From Terana coerulea (taxonomy: Eukaryota; Basidiomycota; Agaricomycetes; Polyporales; Phanerochaetaceae): 64,000 nucleotides of DNA. Shown here piece by piece: positions 10,062-21,956 of the stretch (within the stretch, counting starts at the first letter, position 1; each line of letters starts with the position of its first letter). Made by a program: the position numbers and the translations under genes. The stretch covers positions 744,001 through 808,000 of the forward strand of contig JAKOGH010001195.1 in assembly GCA_024811115.1 (NCBI GenBank). The letters are read 5' to 3'. Below the pieces are notes generated by a model, which searched no databases, had not been told where the DNA came from, and saw only the letters and a program-made list of their open reading frames with translations.

Positions 10062-11885
10062 ATGTACCCGAGCACACGCGCACCCGACACGTCTTGCGTC
10101 GCACACGCCATGTTACGTTCCTCTCGGGTCTCCTCCCATATCCATCCTTCTCTACACTTCCAAAAGAGACTCTCTGCACGGACTACTCCCTCTGCGAGAC
10201 GATGGGTTCAACGTCCAAGTGAGATGTGTAACCCGGTAGTGTCGCTGCCAATTAGCTGACAGAACTCGAGACAGGTAACACGATAAAGCCCGAGAACGCA
10301 CCTTTGGCTTTCGCATTCGACATTGTACGTTCGAAATAAGCAAAATTTATATCCCTGCTGTAACCAAATGCTCCGTAGGACGGCGTGTTAATACGTGGCT
10401 CTCATGCCATTCCCTCCGCGAAGGCTGCGTTATCATTACTCGAGCGCGAGAACCAGTTTCAGACGTAAATCTATCCATTTGTTCATGATCTCTGTGGCTG
10501 ATGAGTGCTCGTAGGAAAATACCTTACATTCTGGTTAGACTTATGTCGTCGTTGCTCCTATCGGCACTTAACACAGCACACAGCTTACGAATGGAGGCGG
10601 AGTTGACGAGGCAAAGAGATGCAAGTCATTATCGAAACTGCTGGAGATTGAAGTACGTTGATGCGCTCTACAATTGTGAATACACATCATGCTGTTCATA
10701 GATTAAGCCTACGCAATACATCCAAGCCCACACCATCCTGAAGACCGTAGTGGAGAAGTACACGGACGTCCCGGTGCTCGTCCTGGGTGGACGCAATGAT
10801 GAAGTTCGGAAAGTCGCTGAAGTGTAAGCCCATCTTGATCGTTCGGGGGCTTCACGGAGGACTAATGCCCTCTAGCTATGGATTCAAGCATGCGTTCACT
10901 ACGCTTGATGTCAAAGCCTGGAACCCGGCGTAAGTGCCATATCAAGCGCATATATGCACTCTAGTCTCAATGTCTGAAATTATACAAAGCGTCTGGCCAA
11001 TCTACGACCTCACAGCGGATGAACGCAAAAGCGCCAGAGTGCGTGCAACCCAACCACCTTCGCTGTCCGCCAGCTCACGCGTGCCTAGCCCGTAGATTTC
11101 TCCGCTACGCCCATCCAAGCCATCTTCGTCTTCCACGACCCGCGCAACTGGGCGCTGGACACGCAAGTCATGTGCGACGTTATCCAATCCGGCGGCATCA
11201 TCGGCGGGTCGTACAAGAAAGCTGAGAAGCCCGTCGAGCTCGTGTTTTGCAACCCGGACCTGATATGGCGCTCGGATTTCGACCAGCCACGGCTCGGACA
11301 GGGGGCTTTCAAAGAGGCGTTTCAGGCTGTGTACAAGGTCGGGGCGATTCTTGAGGCGAAGGCGTCGAAGCTGAAGTTGAGCCACGTAGGCGTTGACGGG
11401 AGCACCGTATCCGTACGTGCAGTATGGGAAACCGTCGGCCGAGACGTACAAATTCGCGGAGCAGGTAGTACTAGACAGACTGGAGGAGATCCAAGGTCGT
11501 CCAGTCGCAACAATGCCCCAGATGTACGTCATGTGCTATGTTTTCGTGTCAGTGGGAGCTTACCATTATCCTTCAGGTACATGATTGGCGGTACGTACTC
11601 CATACATGGCAGAAATGTCTGCAACTCTAACGAGCTCTGGCGCATATAGACAACCCTGAGTCAGGTGCGGTTTGTTTTCTTCTCACAATGTCGGTAAATT
11701 GACGTTGTTCGGTAGACATCGCTGGAGCGAATGCAGCCGGATGGAAATCTATCCTCGTGCATACTGGCGTGTACCAGCCTGAGCAGGGACCTCCCCGACA
11801 CATTCCGACGCACGAAGCCTACGACGTGGAAGCTGCCGTCAGATTTGCGATTGCGCAAGAGATGCGCAGGCTAGAATCAACATAA
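10062..11885 (+). CDS. Mitochondrial HAD-superfamily IIA hydrolase (CECR5/HDHD5-like), 13 exons
   Basis: Exons 10062-10218, 10263-10324, 10379-10464, 10515-10533, 10584-10652, 10702-10823, 10876-10929, 10990-11038, 11089-11337, 11390-11523, 11577-11590, 11650-11664 and 11716-11885 sum to 1200 nt (399 residues). All joins keep phase. An arginine/serine-rich N-terminus (ATG at 10062, or the in-frame ATG at 10110) suggests mitochondrial import. HAD motif I is FAFDIDGVLIRGS (D72 and D74, nucleophile and acid/base); motif II is ILLTNGGG; the late motif is MYMIGDNPESDIAGANAAGW. This is the TIGR01456/CECR5 family; its substrate is unknown. The exon 8/9 junction has an alternative acceptor (11095 instead of 11088). 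Exons of 14, 15 and 19 nt are notable. Confidence 0.88.
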
Positions 11886-13433
11886 CAATTCATTACTTTA
11901 AGCTGGGGGATATCCCGCTCTAATGCCTACTATATACATGTGACCGTACCAGTACCACGGGTAGAGGCAGTGGTCGGCTTGATTCGAGGAGCCTCTGGAG
12001 AGAAGTCCAAACCCTCGCCCATGTGGCTGACACCTTCGTATGTTTGCCGTGCCCCTCATCCACGGAGTCATGCGCAGGCCGCAGAACAAACTCTATTGCA
12101 GATCATATGCAGAATCCTTTTCTGCCAACGCTCATCACGGCGACCTTGTCGACTGTATTAAACCCTGGTCATACGCCTAAACATTAGCTGCGCTGACGTC
12201 TGTTCGTTACTAGAACCTTGGAGAATCTCGTGCCAACCGTGCAGAGCAGCCTCAATTCCGAGTCAGTAAAGTTGTACACCCCGGTCTCTTTCCCAACATT
12301 GTCAGTCACAACATTCGTCTTCCAAGAATCCGAAGGTTCGCACGACAGAACAACTCGGAGTCGCGCGTACACGCCCTCCAAGTCTCGAAGGGCGAGCTAT
12401 AGAAGGATTCTGTGGGTACTCACGCATCGAACCTAGCCCATTGCCAAGGTGACCGGGACCGATGGTACGCTCGGGACCTTGGTGCCAGTGGAGACGCCCC
12501 GTATGTCAGAAGTCTATCCAACTGGTACGCATGTCCCTCGGGCCCTTGGAGAGCGTGGGCCGTGACGTGCCTGTGCATTGCGATTGACGCGATTCCGTAC
12601 CTAGTGAAGTCATACCGGCAAGTAGGGGCAAGCACGGCATCATCAAGCAAAGTGTCCAACTTGCTTGCGCATCTCAGGCAATTCCGGAATTGATCCCTCC
12701 AATATTGGTACGCCGCCCTTCTGTTGCTTCGCCCTTTCCCATCTCACCCATTCTATTGTCCTTTGTTTCTTGGGTGTGTGCTGGGGTCAGAGGCCCAAAG
12801 CTGACCGACGGAGCTGCAACGCATTCGCGGAATGGAGCGAAAATGGCAAAAATCTCAGATCACATCAAAATGAACGGGTGTGCTTCCCGATCAGGAAATC
12901 ATAGAACGTCATATTGCGCGGTGGCGCCCATCTTTCAGGTACAGCGGAGCGCCTTGCAGGCTACATGTTCGTCCTTCTCCAAGCCCAAATGCAGCTCTGG
13001 AGTTGCCTGTGTCCCTAGTCAAGTATGGAGAGTCCTGTGCAGCAGAAAGAAAAAGAAAACTAGGTATGCTGCCTCCAACAGTGGGTCGGATGCGGAAGCT
13101 ACTTGGGTACTCGGTTCGACGGAATGGAAGGTGCGGAGGAGGACAAGTCGGTGTCGTCCGCACGCGCGAGGCACGCACAAACCGGGTGGCATTTCATAAC
13201 TTGACGTCAGCTCGCCGTTTGGCTCGCGCGCGCGGTGCCACGAGGCAGGGGCGGGACCAGACTGGGCCAGGGATGAGCGCATGCCCGCCAGCCGCCAGGA
13301 CAGGAACGTCCACGATCGTGATGCCCCACTCTGGCTTCGACGCCCTATATAACCGTCAGCCCCCTGCCCCGACGACTTCAACTGTCCTTCGACGTTCCCC
13401 CCATTCACGACACCCTCACACCCTCACGAGATC
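11886..13433. other. Intergenic region upstream of the fasciclin gene
   Basis: 1.55 kb. Several open frames exist (for example 12880-13437) but show no family resemblance and look like chance ORFs in GC-rich sequence. The last ~100 bp hold the fasciclin promoter. Confidence 0.4.
13346..13352 (+). promoter_or_regulatory. TATA box of the fasciclin gene
   Basis: TATATAA, 82 bp upstream of the ATG at 13434. A pyrimidine-rich CT leader follows, as is common in strongly expressed basidiomycete genes. Confidence 0.6.
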
Positions 13434-14853
13434 ATGATGAAAACCGCTGCCCTCCTCGGTCTCGCCCTCGCGCCCTCGCTGGCCGTGGCACAGCAGAACG
13501 CTACGTTCCTCACTGGCCTGCTCAGCACCCTGCAGAGCGCGGGTCTTACCCAGCTCATCAGTGTCGCCTCCACCATCAATGGAACGGCGGGAGGACAGCA
13601 GCTGTTGGCGAACATCTCCGACGGCTCGCCGTTTGTTCTCTTGCCCCGAATAACGATGCTTGTAAGTACAATCCCACGCACCGGCCAAGACGCATGCTCA
13701 CTGTTCGGAACAGGGGCTTCCGCGCCATCCAACTTCACCCGGGATGCGAGCGTCCTGACGGACGTCTTCTCCTACCACATCGTGCCCGGCAACTTCTCGT
13801 CGTCGGCCACGACATACCCTAACGTCACGCTCGGAGAGACTCTGTACACGGACAACCAGACCGTTCGTCTAGAGGGAAACAGGCCCCAAGTTGTCGCCTG
13901 GGCTATTCGCAACGACGGCAAGACCCACGTTCTGAACCAGAAGAATGACTCCACGGTGGTGAACATGACCACATACGGCAACCTCACTATCTACGTCATC
14001 GACCACGTCCTCGAGGTGCCCGAGGATCTCGAGGACACCATCCCCGCCGACGACCCCGCGCTTTCCGGCTTCGAGACGTTGCTGAGGGACGCTACCCTGG
14101 CGTTCTACAACTCCACCACGAACCAGACCAGTGACATCCCGTTCTTCGATGCGTTCAACACTGGATACCACGGCTTCACCCTCTTCTCGGCGAACAACAC
14201 CGCTGTCCAGGCCGCGAACAGCTCCCTGCAGAGCATTGTTGGCAACCGCGCTCAGATCAACAACGTGCTGTTCAACCACGTGCGCATGTTCCTTACTTCT
14301 TGGCGTGTTCATATCTGACGTACTTTGCAGTTGATCAACGCCACGACCTTGTACTCTCCCCTCCTCGCTGGCTCGCAGAACTACACCACCCAGGCGGGCG
14401 AGACCGTGTCGTTCTCGATCAACGGTACCGGCCAATACGTGCACCTCGGCAACTTCACCGGCGCTCATCATCCAGCCCGACGTCCTCCTGCCCAACGGTG
14501 TCATCCATGTCATTGACACGGTCTTCCTCGACACTGACTCGAACCCGAGCGCCGCCAGCTCTGCGTACGTCTCCTTTATTGGTCTCTCGTACGTGCGTCG
14601 CTGACAGTTTCATTGCAGCCTGGCCTCTGCTACATCTGCTGCAACCGCCTCGCAAGCATCGCAGACCGCGCCCATCGGCTTCTCGCAGACCCAGGCCATC
14701 GCGTCTTCCGCCAGCAGCGCGGCCGCCGCCGCGTCCTCCAGCGGCTCGAGCGGCTCGAACGGCGCCGTTGCGCTTGGTCTCGGCGCTGAGAAGTTCGTCG
14801 GCATGGCCGTCGCTGCTCTCGGTGTCGTCTTCGGCGCCATGACCCTCTTCTAA
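13434..14853 (+). CDS. Secreted GPI-anchored fasciclin (FAS1) domain protein, with two apparent frame errors
   Basis: Exons 13434-13661, 13714-14279, 14331-14564 and 14619-14853. The start MMKTAALLGLALAPSLAVAQ is a signal peptide. Two FAS1-like domains follow, rich in N-x-S/T sites, with the FAS1 motifs DVFSYHIVPGNFS, YVIDHVLEVP and, in domain 2, VIHVIDTVFLD. The C-terminus has a Ser/Ala-rich stalk and a hydrophobic tail (KFVGMAVAALGVVFGAMTLF) fitting a GPI signal. FAS1 proteins act in adhesion and cell-wall contact. A base is missing near 13641 (needed for FAPNNDAW), and the frame shifts again near 14460 (two bases missing or one extra) before IIQPDVLLPNGV. Exon phases agree with exactly these corrections. 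Retaining intron 1 unspliced also gives an open frame, which could mislead automatic prediction. Confidence 0.85.
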
Positions 14854-15109
14854 GCCCCGAGCGCGGACACTTTCATCCTTGGACCTTTTCCCTACGATCC
14901 CCATCCACGCATTTACCCCCACGCATTGTATGACTCGAGACGAGCTTCATGATACATACGGACTCCTTAGTATTGTAGACTACCTGTTTTATTAGTAGTT
15001 TGAATAGCGCATGTCTTTTACACTCCTAATACCAACGTGTCCATCACATCTACCACTTGGTCAAGCTTGTGAAATGTTTTAAGTAATTCCTCTTCGACAT
15101 GACCAGAAA
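14854..15109. other. 3' flank of the fasciclin gene
   Basis: 256 bp of mostly AT-richer sequence leading to the inverted-repeat element at 15110. No gene seen. Confidence 0.3.
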
Positions 15110-15720
15110 GTATCTGAATTGGTGAATCTCCGGGAGAAAAGGAGATTTCCAACTTCGGTAACTGCCGCTGTGACACGGAGGTCATGCCTTCCCGAAATGG
15201 GGCCAGTACGGGCCGCCGGCGCCAGTGGCTAGAGGGCTACATGCCTGCACCGCTACGGCTGATTGATAGTAATAGCTGTAATAACATATCAGAGGGTTCT
15301 GTGAGAGATATATGCTGCAAAATATGAGAAAATAACCACACTATGCATAAGCTGCCCCTCACACAGTTTCGGCGTCGGGATTGCCCTAAAGGGAAATGTG
15401 TCGGGATTAGCGCCCGCGCGCCAGCCCAAGCCAACAGGATTGTGCGCTTTCTATTGAGTTTTCTTACTGTAGTAAATAAGTAAAAGGCTTTCTTGACTTT
15501 GCCACACGTAAAATAATAACACTTTGGTCTCAACTACTGGGCTGCTCAGTCGGGATGAGGCAACGGCGGCACTTGCACTGGGGCGGCTGGCCTTCCACTT
15601 TCGGAAGGTCGGATCAAAATGACCTCCCGACGCGTGGCAGTCGCTTAGACGCCAATCTCCCGCCTCTCCCCGGATCTCCCGGATCTCCCAAATCTCCGGG
15701 AGATTCACCATTTCAGATAC
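15110..15720. mobile_element. Inverted-repeat element, about 610 bp, arms of roughly 150 bp
   Basis: The left end (GTATCTGAATTGGTGAATCT at 15110) is the inverse of the right end (ending TTCACCATTTCAGATAC at 15720). Imperfect inverted similarity continues inward: AACTGCC, GGAGGTCAT, CCTTCCCGAAA and GGCCAG on the left (15155-15215) find matching complements at 15575-15650. No coding capacity. Target-site duplication is unclear. Best read as a decayed non-autonomous DNA transposon. Confidence 0.65.
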
Positions 15721-15802
15721 GTTCTCGTCCCAGGAGCTCTCAACTTTCATCACATCTGCAACCCTCTTTCCCCCTTATTGCACTTCCTGGGCTTCACCAC
15801 GT

Positions 15803-16763
15803 ATGTCAAGCATGCGCGAAGTCAGGATGAAGGAGCACTCCAACACGCCACCCGAACCGGACGGCGTACATGTCGTCCAACTCCCCAATAATCGCCTGAC
15901 ACTGTCTCAAGCCCCGTCGGCTGCCTACGCCAATCTGCGCCGGCCTAGCCAATTGTTCACCACTGAACTACTGCGGGGATTCAAGCGTGCGCGCGAGCTG
16001 GAGTCCGGTGAGGACTCGCCTGAGGGTTCCACCGTCGCTAAACGCGTACCGCGTTACGACTCGCCGTCTCCTCGGTCTACTCCCGAACTGCCCGTACGAG
16101 TGGAAGGAAGCCTTGCGAGTGAGCCACAGTCCACGACCGTCACTGGCCCCCTGAACGCGGGAGTTGTGGAAACCAGAAGCTTACGGAGCGAGCGAGCCTG
16201 GTGCTCGCGGATGGCCGCATCTAGGGAGACGCAACTCGCGTGATTGCGTGCGGAACTGAGAAACGCAAAGCAGTAGGCGTCATAGATGGCTGCAGCGAAG
16301 GACGCGGAAATTGTGCGACTGCGTGCCGAGCTGCAGCGCGCGAAGGAATGGCAGCCCTGGCAGGTGGTGGGCACAGAGCAGGACGCGGAACTCGCGCGAC
16401 TCCGCGCCGATGCCGAGAGCGTAGAGCAAATCATAGCGGCCAAGGATAACAAGATCTTCGACCTCCGCGTTACCGTGAAGAAACTGCTCCACGACGCCAA
16501 TAGAAAGTCCGAGCGGGACAGCTTGTGGATGCAGGCTTTGCAGCGGGGGCCTAGGGAGGATCCCGAGAAGGTCGCCCTGCGCGACAAACTGTCGACTTCG
16601 GTCAACAAAGCGGACGCGCTCCAGGACGAGCTTCCAGGAGATGAAGCAGGAGATGGACAGGTTAAGGGCAGAGCACGCGGAGGTCCTTGTTTCGCATGCG
16701 AAGCTGTGCGACCGATACGCGAAGGTTTACACCGAGAGCGCAGCTTTGAACCGTCTTGCGTGA
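15803..16763 (+). pseudogene. Decayed coiled-coil protein gene
   Basis: A frame from about 15803 begins with a polar region (PPEPDGVHVVQLPNNRLTLS, ELLRGFKRARELESGEDS) and then enters heptads. It is broken in frame by TGA at 16241, TAG at 16274 and TAG at 16283, yet the coiled coil continues in the same frame: LRAELRNAKQ, then DAEIVRLRAELQRAKEW, then DAELARLRADAESVEQ. Comparison of these internal repeats puts the TGA at an arginine position, so CGA to TGA is the simple explanation; both TAGs could be CAG to TAG. A frame change near 16627 leads to FQEMKQEMDRLRAEHAEVL and an end at 16763. No known family was recognised. A short intron removing the stops cannot be fully excluded. Confidence 0.5.
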
Positions 16764-17134
16764 CGAAAGCTACAGCATATCGATTTCCTCGTGCGTTTGT
16801 CCCACTTGCTTCGCCGAATGTTCCACTCTAACAGAGCAGGTGAGGACAGCAATCGCTCGGAGCAATGATATCGTCAATTCTACGACCAGTAACTATATGG
16901 CCATGCACGCAACGTTGGAGCACCCGTGCTTCCAGGCGTCTGACGATCTACTTCCTCGACGTCAATGACGCACGCACTGTATTTACTACTGTTACCAGCT
17001 TCAGCCTTGGATCTGAATTGTGCCAGCGCACCTTCTACATATGCAACCAAAGTGGATTACGTCTGTAAAAAGAAACGAAATGCATAGACACGGCTAGAAA
17101 GGACAATATACCAGCTGAGCCCAAGTCGTGGTCG
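16764..17134. other. Intergenic region
   Basis: 371 bp between the decayed coiled-coil gene and the 3' end of the TDG gene. No feature recognised. Confidence 0.3.
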
Positions 17135-18688
17135 CTAGGGGACTATCGGTATGACCTGCATACTCTCCGTATCTAAGTTCGTCGGTTCGGTGCCCTTCAT
17201 CCGCTGGATTTCTTCGTACAGAGGTTTCAGCTTCTCCACCTTATCTTGCAGCTGTAAAAAGGCAAGTCGGCAAAGGCTATCCCTAGACGGGAACTCCGAA
17301 ATACGACATACCTGGTACCCGACAACCCGCGCTGAAGAGCTCGGGATAACAAAGAACAAGGTTTCCTTCACGACGCTACTTGGCGGATGCACAACCTTGA
17401 AGGGCTGAAAACTCCCAATTTGAATCACAAGTTTCTTGGTCCTCGCCTTCTTGACTGGTGCCGGCTTTGTCGGTTTCCTCGCCCTCTTCTCCGGACTCGG
17501 ACTCAGTGTCGACCACTCTGCTCCCTCATCTGCCTTGTCCTCAGCAGGCTCAAGTATTACCGGCGTCGACGGAGCTGACGCTGCAGATGCGATGAGAGCC
17601 GCTGCGGCTTTAAAGAAGATTTCGGCGATGCCTTTCCCGACGAAGCAGACGGCGCGGGGCTGGTAACGCGCAATCTTGGCCAGCAGCGCAGGCACGCCGT
17701 CGTGCATCTCGTCCGATGCGAGCTCGGCTGCCTCGGCGCTGGGACGCTCAACGAGGTTTGTCTGCTCCGGAGTTAGTGTAAGAGACATTGGATGACGAAC
17801 AATCATAGCGTACCAGCCCTACGTTGTAGGAGTCTGGTAGCGTGACGTCTTCGGAAGGCGGCAATTGTCTGTCCGTAAACCCTGTAAATGAGAGGAAGCA
17901 CAGGCTGAGAACGCAGTGACATTAATTTGGAGTGTGCGGACGTACCGGATTGATGTAGAGCCCGCCAGAAGTGGTTTGTGGGATGAGCAAAATGGTGACC
18001 TGTCTCTGAGGACCGGCAGCCTGGACTGCTCTCATGTAACGTTGAGGAGAGTTTAACCCTGAGGGTGAGATGACTTCACGTACTTAATTCCACAAAACAT
18101 GACTGACAGCGTGTAGGTTAGCGTCATAAGTAATAACTAGTAGGACATGTCGCACTCACCATCTAGATGCTCCTTCAAACAGTCCGACAAGGGATCCAAA
18201 TGAGCATACGCTTCCGGTGGGGCATATTCTCTCTTGACCTTCTTCGAAGGCGTTCCCGGACTTCGCGTCTTTCCCTTCCGCTTCGTCTTCAGTTTGGCCA
18301 CGCTGCCCTTCGTGTCCGCTTCATCTGTCTGTATGGTCCCTGCTACTGACAGCGTTGGGAGAACGTCCTCGAGCTCCTCACGCTTTGTCCTCTTTGTAAG
18401 ATGCCGCTTGCTGCCACTCGAGCCTTCCCAGAATTTCGACTTCACGTGGCTCGAGCTAGGCTCTCCCAGGTTGTCTTCATCGCTTTCTTCACCGTAAGTG
18501 GCCAATGTGCGTTTTCTGGTCGACCTCCTCAAAACCTGCGATGGAGGCGTAGCGAGGCTGAGGTGTGCGACATTGTCAACCAGCTCAACCTTCAGGTTCG
18601 TTGGAAGGCTAGCAGCTACGGTTTCTCCGGTAGGAGGAGTAGCATCGCCGCTCACAGAAGATTGGTCGCCCGGAGTTCGTGAAGCCAT
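17135..18688 (-). CDS. G/T mismatch-specific thymine/uracil DNA glycosylase (TDG/Thp1 family)
   Basis: Removes T or U from G:T and G:U mispairs in base excision repair; nuclear. Exons 18160-18688, 18084-18102, 17946-18025, 17814-17881, 17312-17761 and 17135-17251 sum to 1263 nt (420 residues) with perfect phase. The N-terminal ~175 residues are charged and carry basic clusters (RRSTRKRTL, KRHLTKRTKREE, TPSKKVKREY) that suit nuclear import and DNA contact. The catalytic fold follows: CGINPG (N183, the water-activating Asn), SETGHHFAHPTNHFWRALHQ, YNVGLTNLVERPSAEAAELA, CFVGKGIAEIF and IPSSSARVVGYQ, all TDG signatures. A C-terminal helix pair (LQDKVEKLKPLYEEIQRMKG) ends the protein. Exon 2 is only 19 nt. 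Divergent from PARP. Confidence 0.93.
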
Positions 18689-19262
18689 CTCTGAGCAGCG
18701 TGAAGCTTTGCGCAAGAAATGACACGGAAAATGGGCAGAGCAGACAAACCAAGCTGCGTGACGGGACGTGTGCTCATTAGCCGTTGGCGCCAGAGGAGCC
18801 GTCGGGTCATTTGATGCGCCATCAGCAATCCCGCCTCTCCGCATGCCAGCGGCGGCTTGGCGGGAACGTCGGAAGCCCTGCGCCCACTGGTGCCGACGCC
18901 CCGACACACGCTCGAGTCATCCGACGGCGGAGTCATAGCGGTCCACAAGCTCGGCACCGTCGAATTACCTCATATGGAGTGGCCGACGCATGGACTCCAC
19001 CTTGTGCCGCCCTTGCCGATTACCGACGATACTATATATGGAATAGTCCCCGACATATCCCGACATCACGCGCCCCTCATCAAGACACGCTCACGATGGC
19101 CCTGGCCCACGACCCGACGGTATATAAACCCGCTCACACAATGCCTTTGCCACGGCGTGTTCACACCCGATTCTCTCCCTCGAACCGCCACAGGCGACTA
19201 ACATCGTCTGTGCTCATCGCCTCCCACATCTCCCGACTACCCGACGCGTAGCAACACGAACC
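18689..19262. promoter_or_regulatory. Shared divergent promoter of TDG (-) and PARP (+)
   Basis: 574 bp separate the two start codons. TATATAA at 19121-19127 lies about 136 bp upstream of the PARP ATG, and a second TATATAT-like stretch occurs near 19031. No clear TATA box was seen on the TDG side. Both flanking genes act in DNA base damage handling, so coordinated control is plausible but not shown. Confidence 0.55.
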
Positions 19263-21956
19263 ATGCCTCCCCGCAAGAAAGCCACCACCACCACCGCCGA
19301 CGGCGTCGACGGGACAGCCGATGCTGCGCCTGCGACGCGTCCTACTCGTTCCAGCGCGCGCACTGCCGCGAAGAAGTCCAGCCAGGACGCCGCTGCGGAC
19401 GGCACAGACGCGGCTGCCGCTACCGACGATGCTAAGGAGCCTGCGGCGAAGGCTAAAGCCCCCGCTAAAGCCAAGGCAACGGCGTCGAAGGCCAAAGGTA
19501 AAGGCAAGCGTGCCAGAGACGAAGACGAAGACGATGAGCGAGATAGCGAGAAGGACGACGCGCCTCCTGCCAAAAAGGCCAAGAAGGCTGTGAAAGCTAA
19601 GAATGACGCAGATGCTGACGACGACAAGGCCGCGGATGATGGACAAGAGGAAAAGAAGAAAATGGTACGCGGCTCTCTTGGCATACTGACGGAGAAGTTA
19701 CTAAGCTATGCGCAGGTTACAGTCGTGAAACGCGGCGCGGCTCCTGTCGACGTGCGATCCGGCAAAGTTGGTAAGTGTCAATGCCAACTAGGGTGGAACA
19801 TGACTGACGCAGCGCTGCGAGTAGATACTCACCAAGTCCTTCAAAATGCCGAAGGAGTCTGGGATGCCATGCTCAATCAGACCAATGTCGGAAAGAATGC
19901 GAACAAGTGCGCATACACGCCTTTTGTCCTCTACTTCTGTCCTAACCGCATATTCCTCGAAAAGATTCTACGTTATTCAGATCCTCCATCCTGTTGGAAA
20001 CCCCGCGGCCTGTTTCGTCTTCACGCGCTGGGGTCGCGTAGGAGAGAACGGCCAGAGCAAAGATCTGCCTGGCGGAGACGCATCCAGAGCCATTAACGAG
20101 TTCAAGAAGGTGTTCAAGAGCAAAACTTCTACGAATTGGGAAAATAGGCATGGCATGGTTGCACGCCCAGGTGTGTGCTCGCTCACTGCTTTGCATCGTC
20201 TACAGCTTCCCCGTCTCGCATGTATTTGTGCTAATGTTATGACTAGGAAAATACACTTGGCTTGAGCGCTCTTTCGAGGATGACGAAGAGGACAAAGGTG
20301 AAGAAAAGGGTAAAGGCAAAGGCAAAGCAAACGAGGAAGAAGAGGAAGACGTGACGATACCTGACTCGACGTTGCCTTCCGAAGTCCAGACTTTAATGAG
20401 ACTGATTTTCTCATCTAAGTACGTCTACACTTGCCCATGGTGCAGACTTCTGGCTAATTTGGACTCATAGGTTGATTGAGGCGCATTTGTCCTCGATGAA
20501 TTACGACGCCAATAAGCTTCCCCTCGGTTAGTCGTATCACTAAGTCTGTTTACGACGCTCTCTCAATTGACTTGGACTGTGCAGGCAAGCTCGCCAAGTC
20601 CACCATCCTCAACGGCTTCTCTGCGCTGAAGGTCAGCTGCCCCACCCCAGAAAACCCATGTGGATGTGCTCTGACCGCCCACCGCAGGAACTTTCCGAGG
20701 TCTTAAACGATCCGAACTGCAAAACGTCCCAGGATCTGGGCGGTTTCAGGCATGCCGTTGAGGTGCTCACAGGACGTTACTACTCGTAAGCATCTATGGG
20801 AGCACATTCTCTATGCTCACAGCGGCTCATAATCACAAATTCAGCATCATCCCTCACGTCTTCGGACGGAGTCGGCCTACGATTATCGACGACTTGACGA
20901 CTCTGAAGCGCGAGCTTGACCTCGTCGACGCGCTCGGCGACATGGAGGTCGCATCTAAGCTCATTACAACCTCCATCAACAAGGACCCTGTGACTGGAAA
21001 GCACATCAACCAGATCGATGCACATTTCAAGTCGCTACGTCTGACGGGGATGGACCCCGTGCAGCGTACGACTGGCGAGTTCTCGGCGCTCGAGCAGTAC
21101 GTTAAGGACACGCACGGGTCAACGCATCACATCCAGGTGCAGGTTTTGAACGCGTTCAGAGTGGATAGGTACGCTGCGGTCTCACGCCGTGCTTACTGCA
21201 AGACTCGTCATGTCTTACTTTGGGATACAGGCAAGAGGAGACAGATGCATGGGTCAAGGCCGGGAACGACACTCTAGGCGAGGGCGAGCGGTTCCTCCTC
21301 TGGCACGGCTCCCGTACTACCAACTTTGCCGGCATCCTGAAGCAAGGGCTGCGGATCGCACCGCCAGAAGCTCCGGCCACTGGCTACATGTTCGGCAAGG
21401 GCGTGTACTTCGCTGACGTACGTCCCTCACTTTGTACCATCGGGTGCAAGCGCTGACGAGTGTCGTCGTTGTAGATGATGTCAAAATCCGCCAACTATTG
21501 CTACGCCCACCTGAGCGACAACGTCGGCGTCCTGTTGCTCTGTGAGGTCGCAGCCAAGCCGTTCTACGAGCGGACGCAGGCGGAATTCAACGCCGACCAG
21601 GGGTGCAAGGGCGCGAATGCTCGGTACGTCCGATTTCCAGAGTCATAAATCTGTGCAATACATCGTGTGCTAACGTATCATATACAGCGCGACGAAAGGC
21701 CTCGGCCGTGTACAGCCCGCCGAGTGGCAAGATGCCGGTGGGGTGCTTGCAAATCCCGCATTGAAGGGTGTGCAAATGCCCAAGGGTCCCGGCCAGAACG
21801 TCAACCGCAACGATGTATCGCTGCAGTACAACGAGGTCAGTGCGGTCTACCCATACTCTTGTTGAGCCGTCGAACTCATCGCGCTTGCGACAGTACATTG
21901 TGTACGACACCTCGCAGATTCGGCTGAGGTACCTCCTCATGGTGAAGATGAACTAA
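19263..21956 (+). CDS. Poly(ADP-ribose) polymerase (PARP1/2-type, WGR + catalytic domain)
   Basis: Builds ADP-ribose chains from NAD+ on nuclear proteins after DNA breakage. Thirteen exons (19263-19664, 19716-19770, 19825-19906, 19965-20170, 20247-20418, 20471-20526, 20585-20631, 20688-20785, 20845-21168, 21231-21417, 21475-21623, 21688-21835, 21894-21956) sum to 1989 nt, 662 residues, without frame errors. Residues 1-134 are Lys/Ala-rich, nuclear and DNA-binding in character, with no zinc fingers. The WGR domain has [12 protein letters not shown] (~residue 200). The helical regulatory domain covers roughly 285-420. The catalytic domain has the full H-Y-E triad: [11 protein letters not shown] (H506), FGKGVYFAD (Y540) and [20 protein letters not shown] (E642). 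Absence of N-terminal zinc fingers makes it PARP2-like in layout, as in other filamentous fungi. Confidence 0.95.

Noticed and set aside
12880..13437. 185-codon ORF upstream of the fasciclin gene
   Set aside because: Composition is that of GC-rich noncoding sequence, no family motif, and it overlaps the fasciclin promoter.
13434..14318. A single 294-codon ORF covering most of the fasciclin gene
   Set aside because: It stays open only because an unspliced 52-nt intron offsets a missing base; it loses the FAPNNDA motif that every FAS1 domain has.
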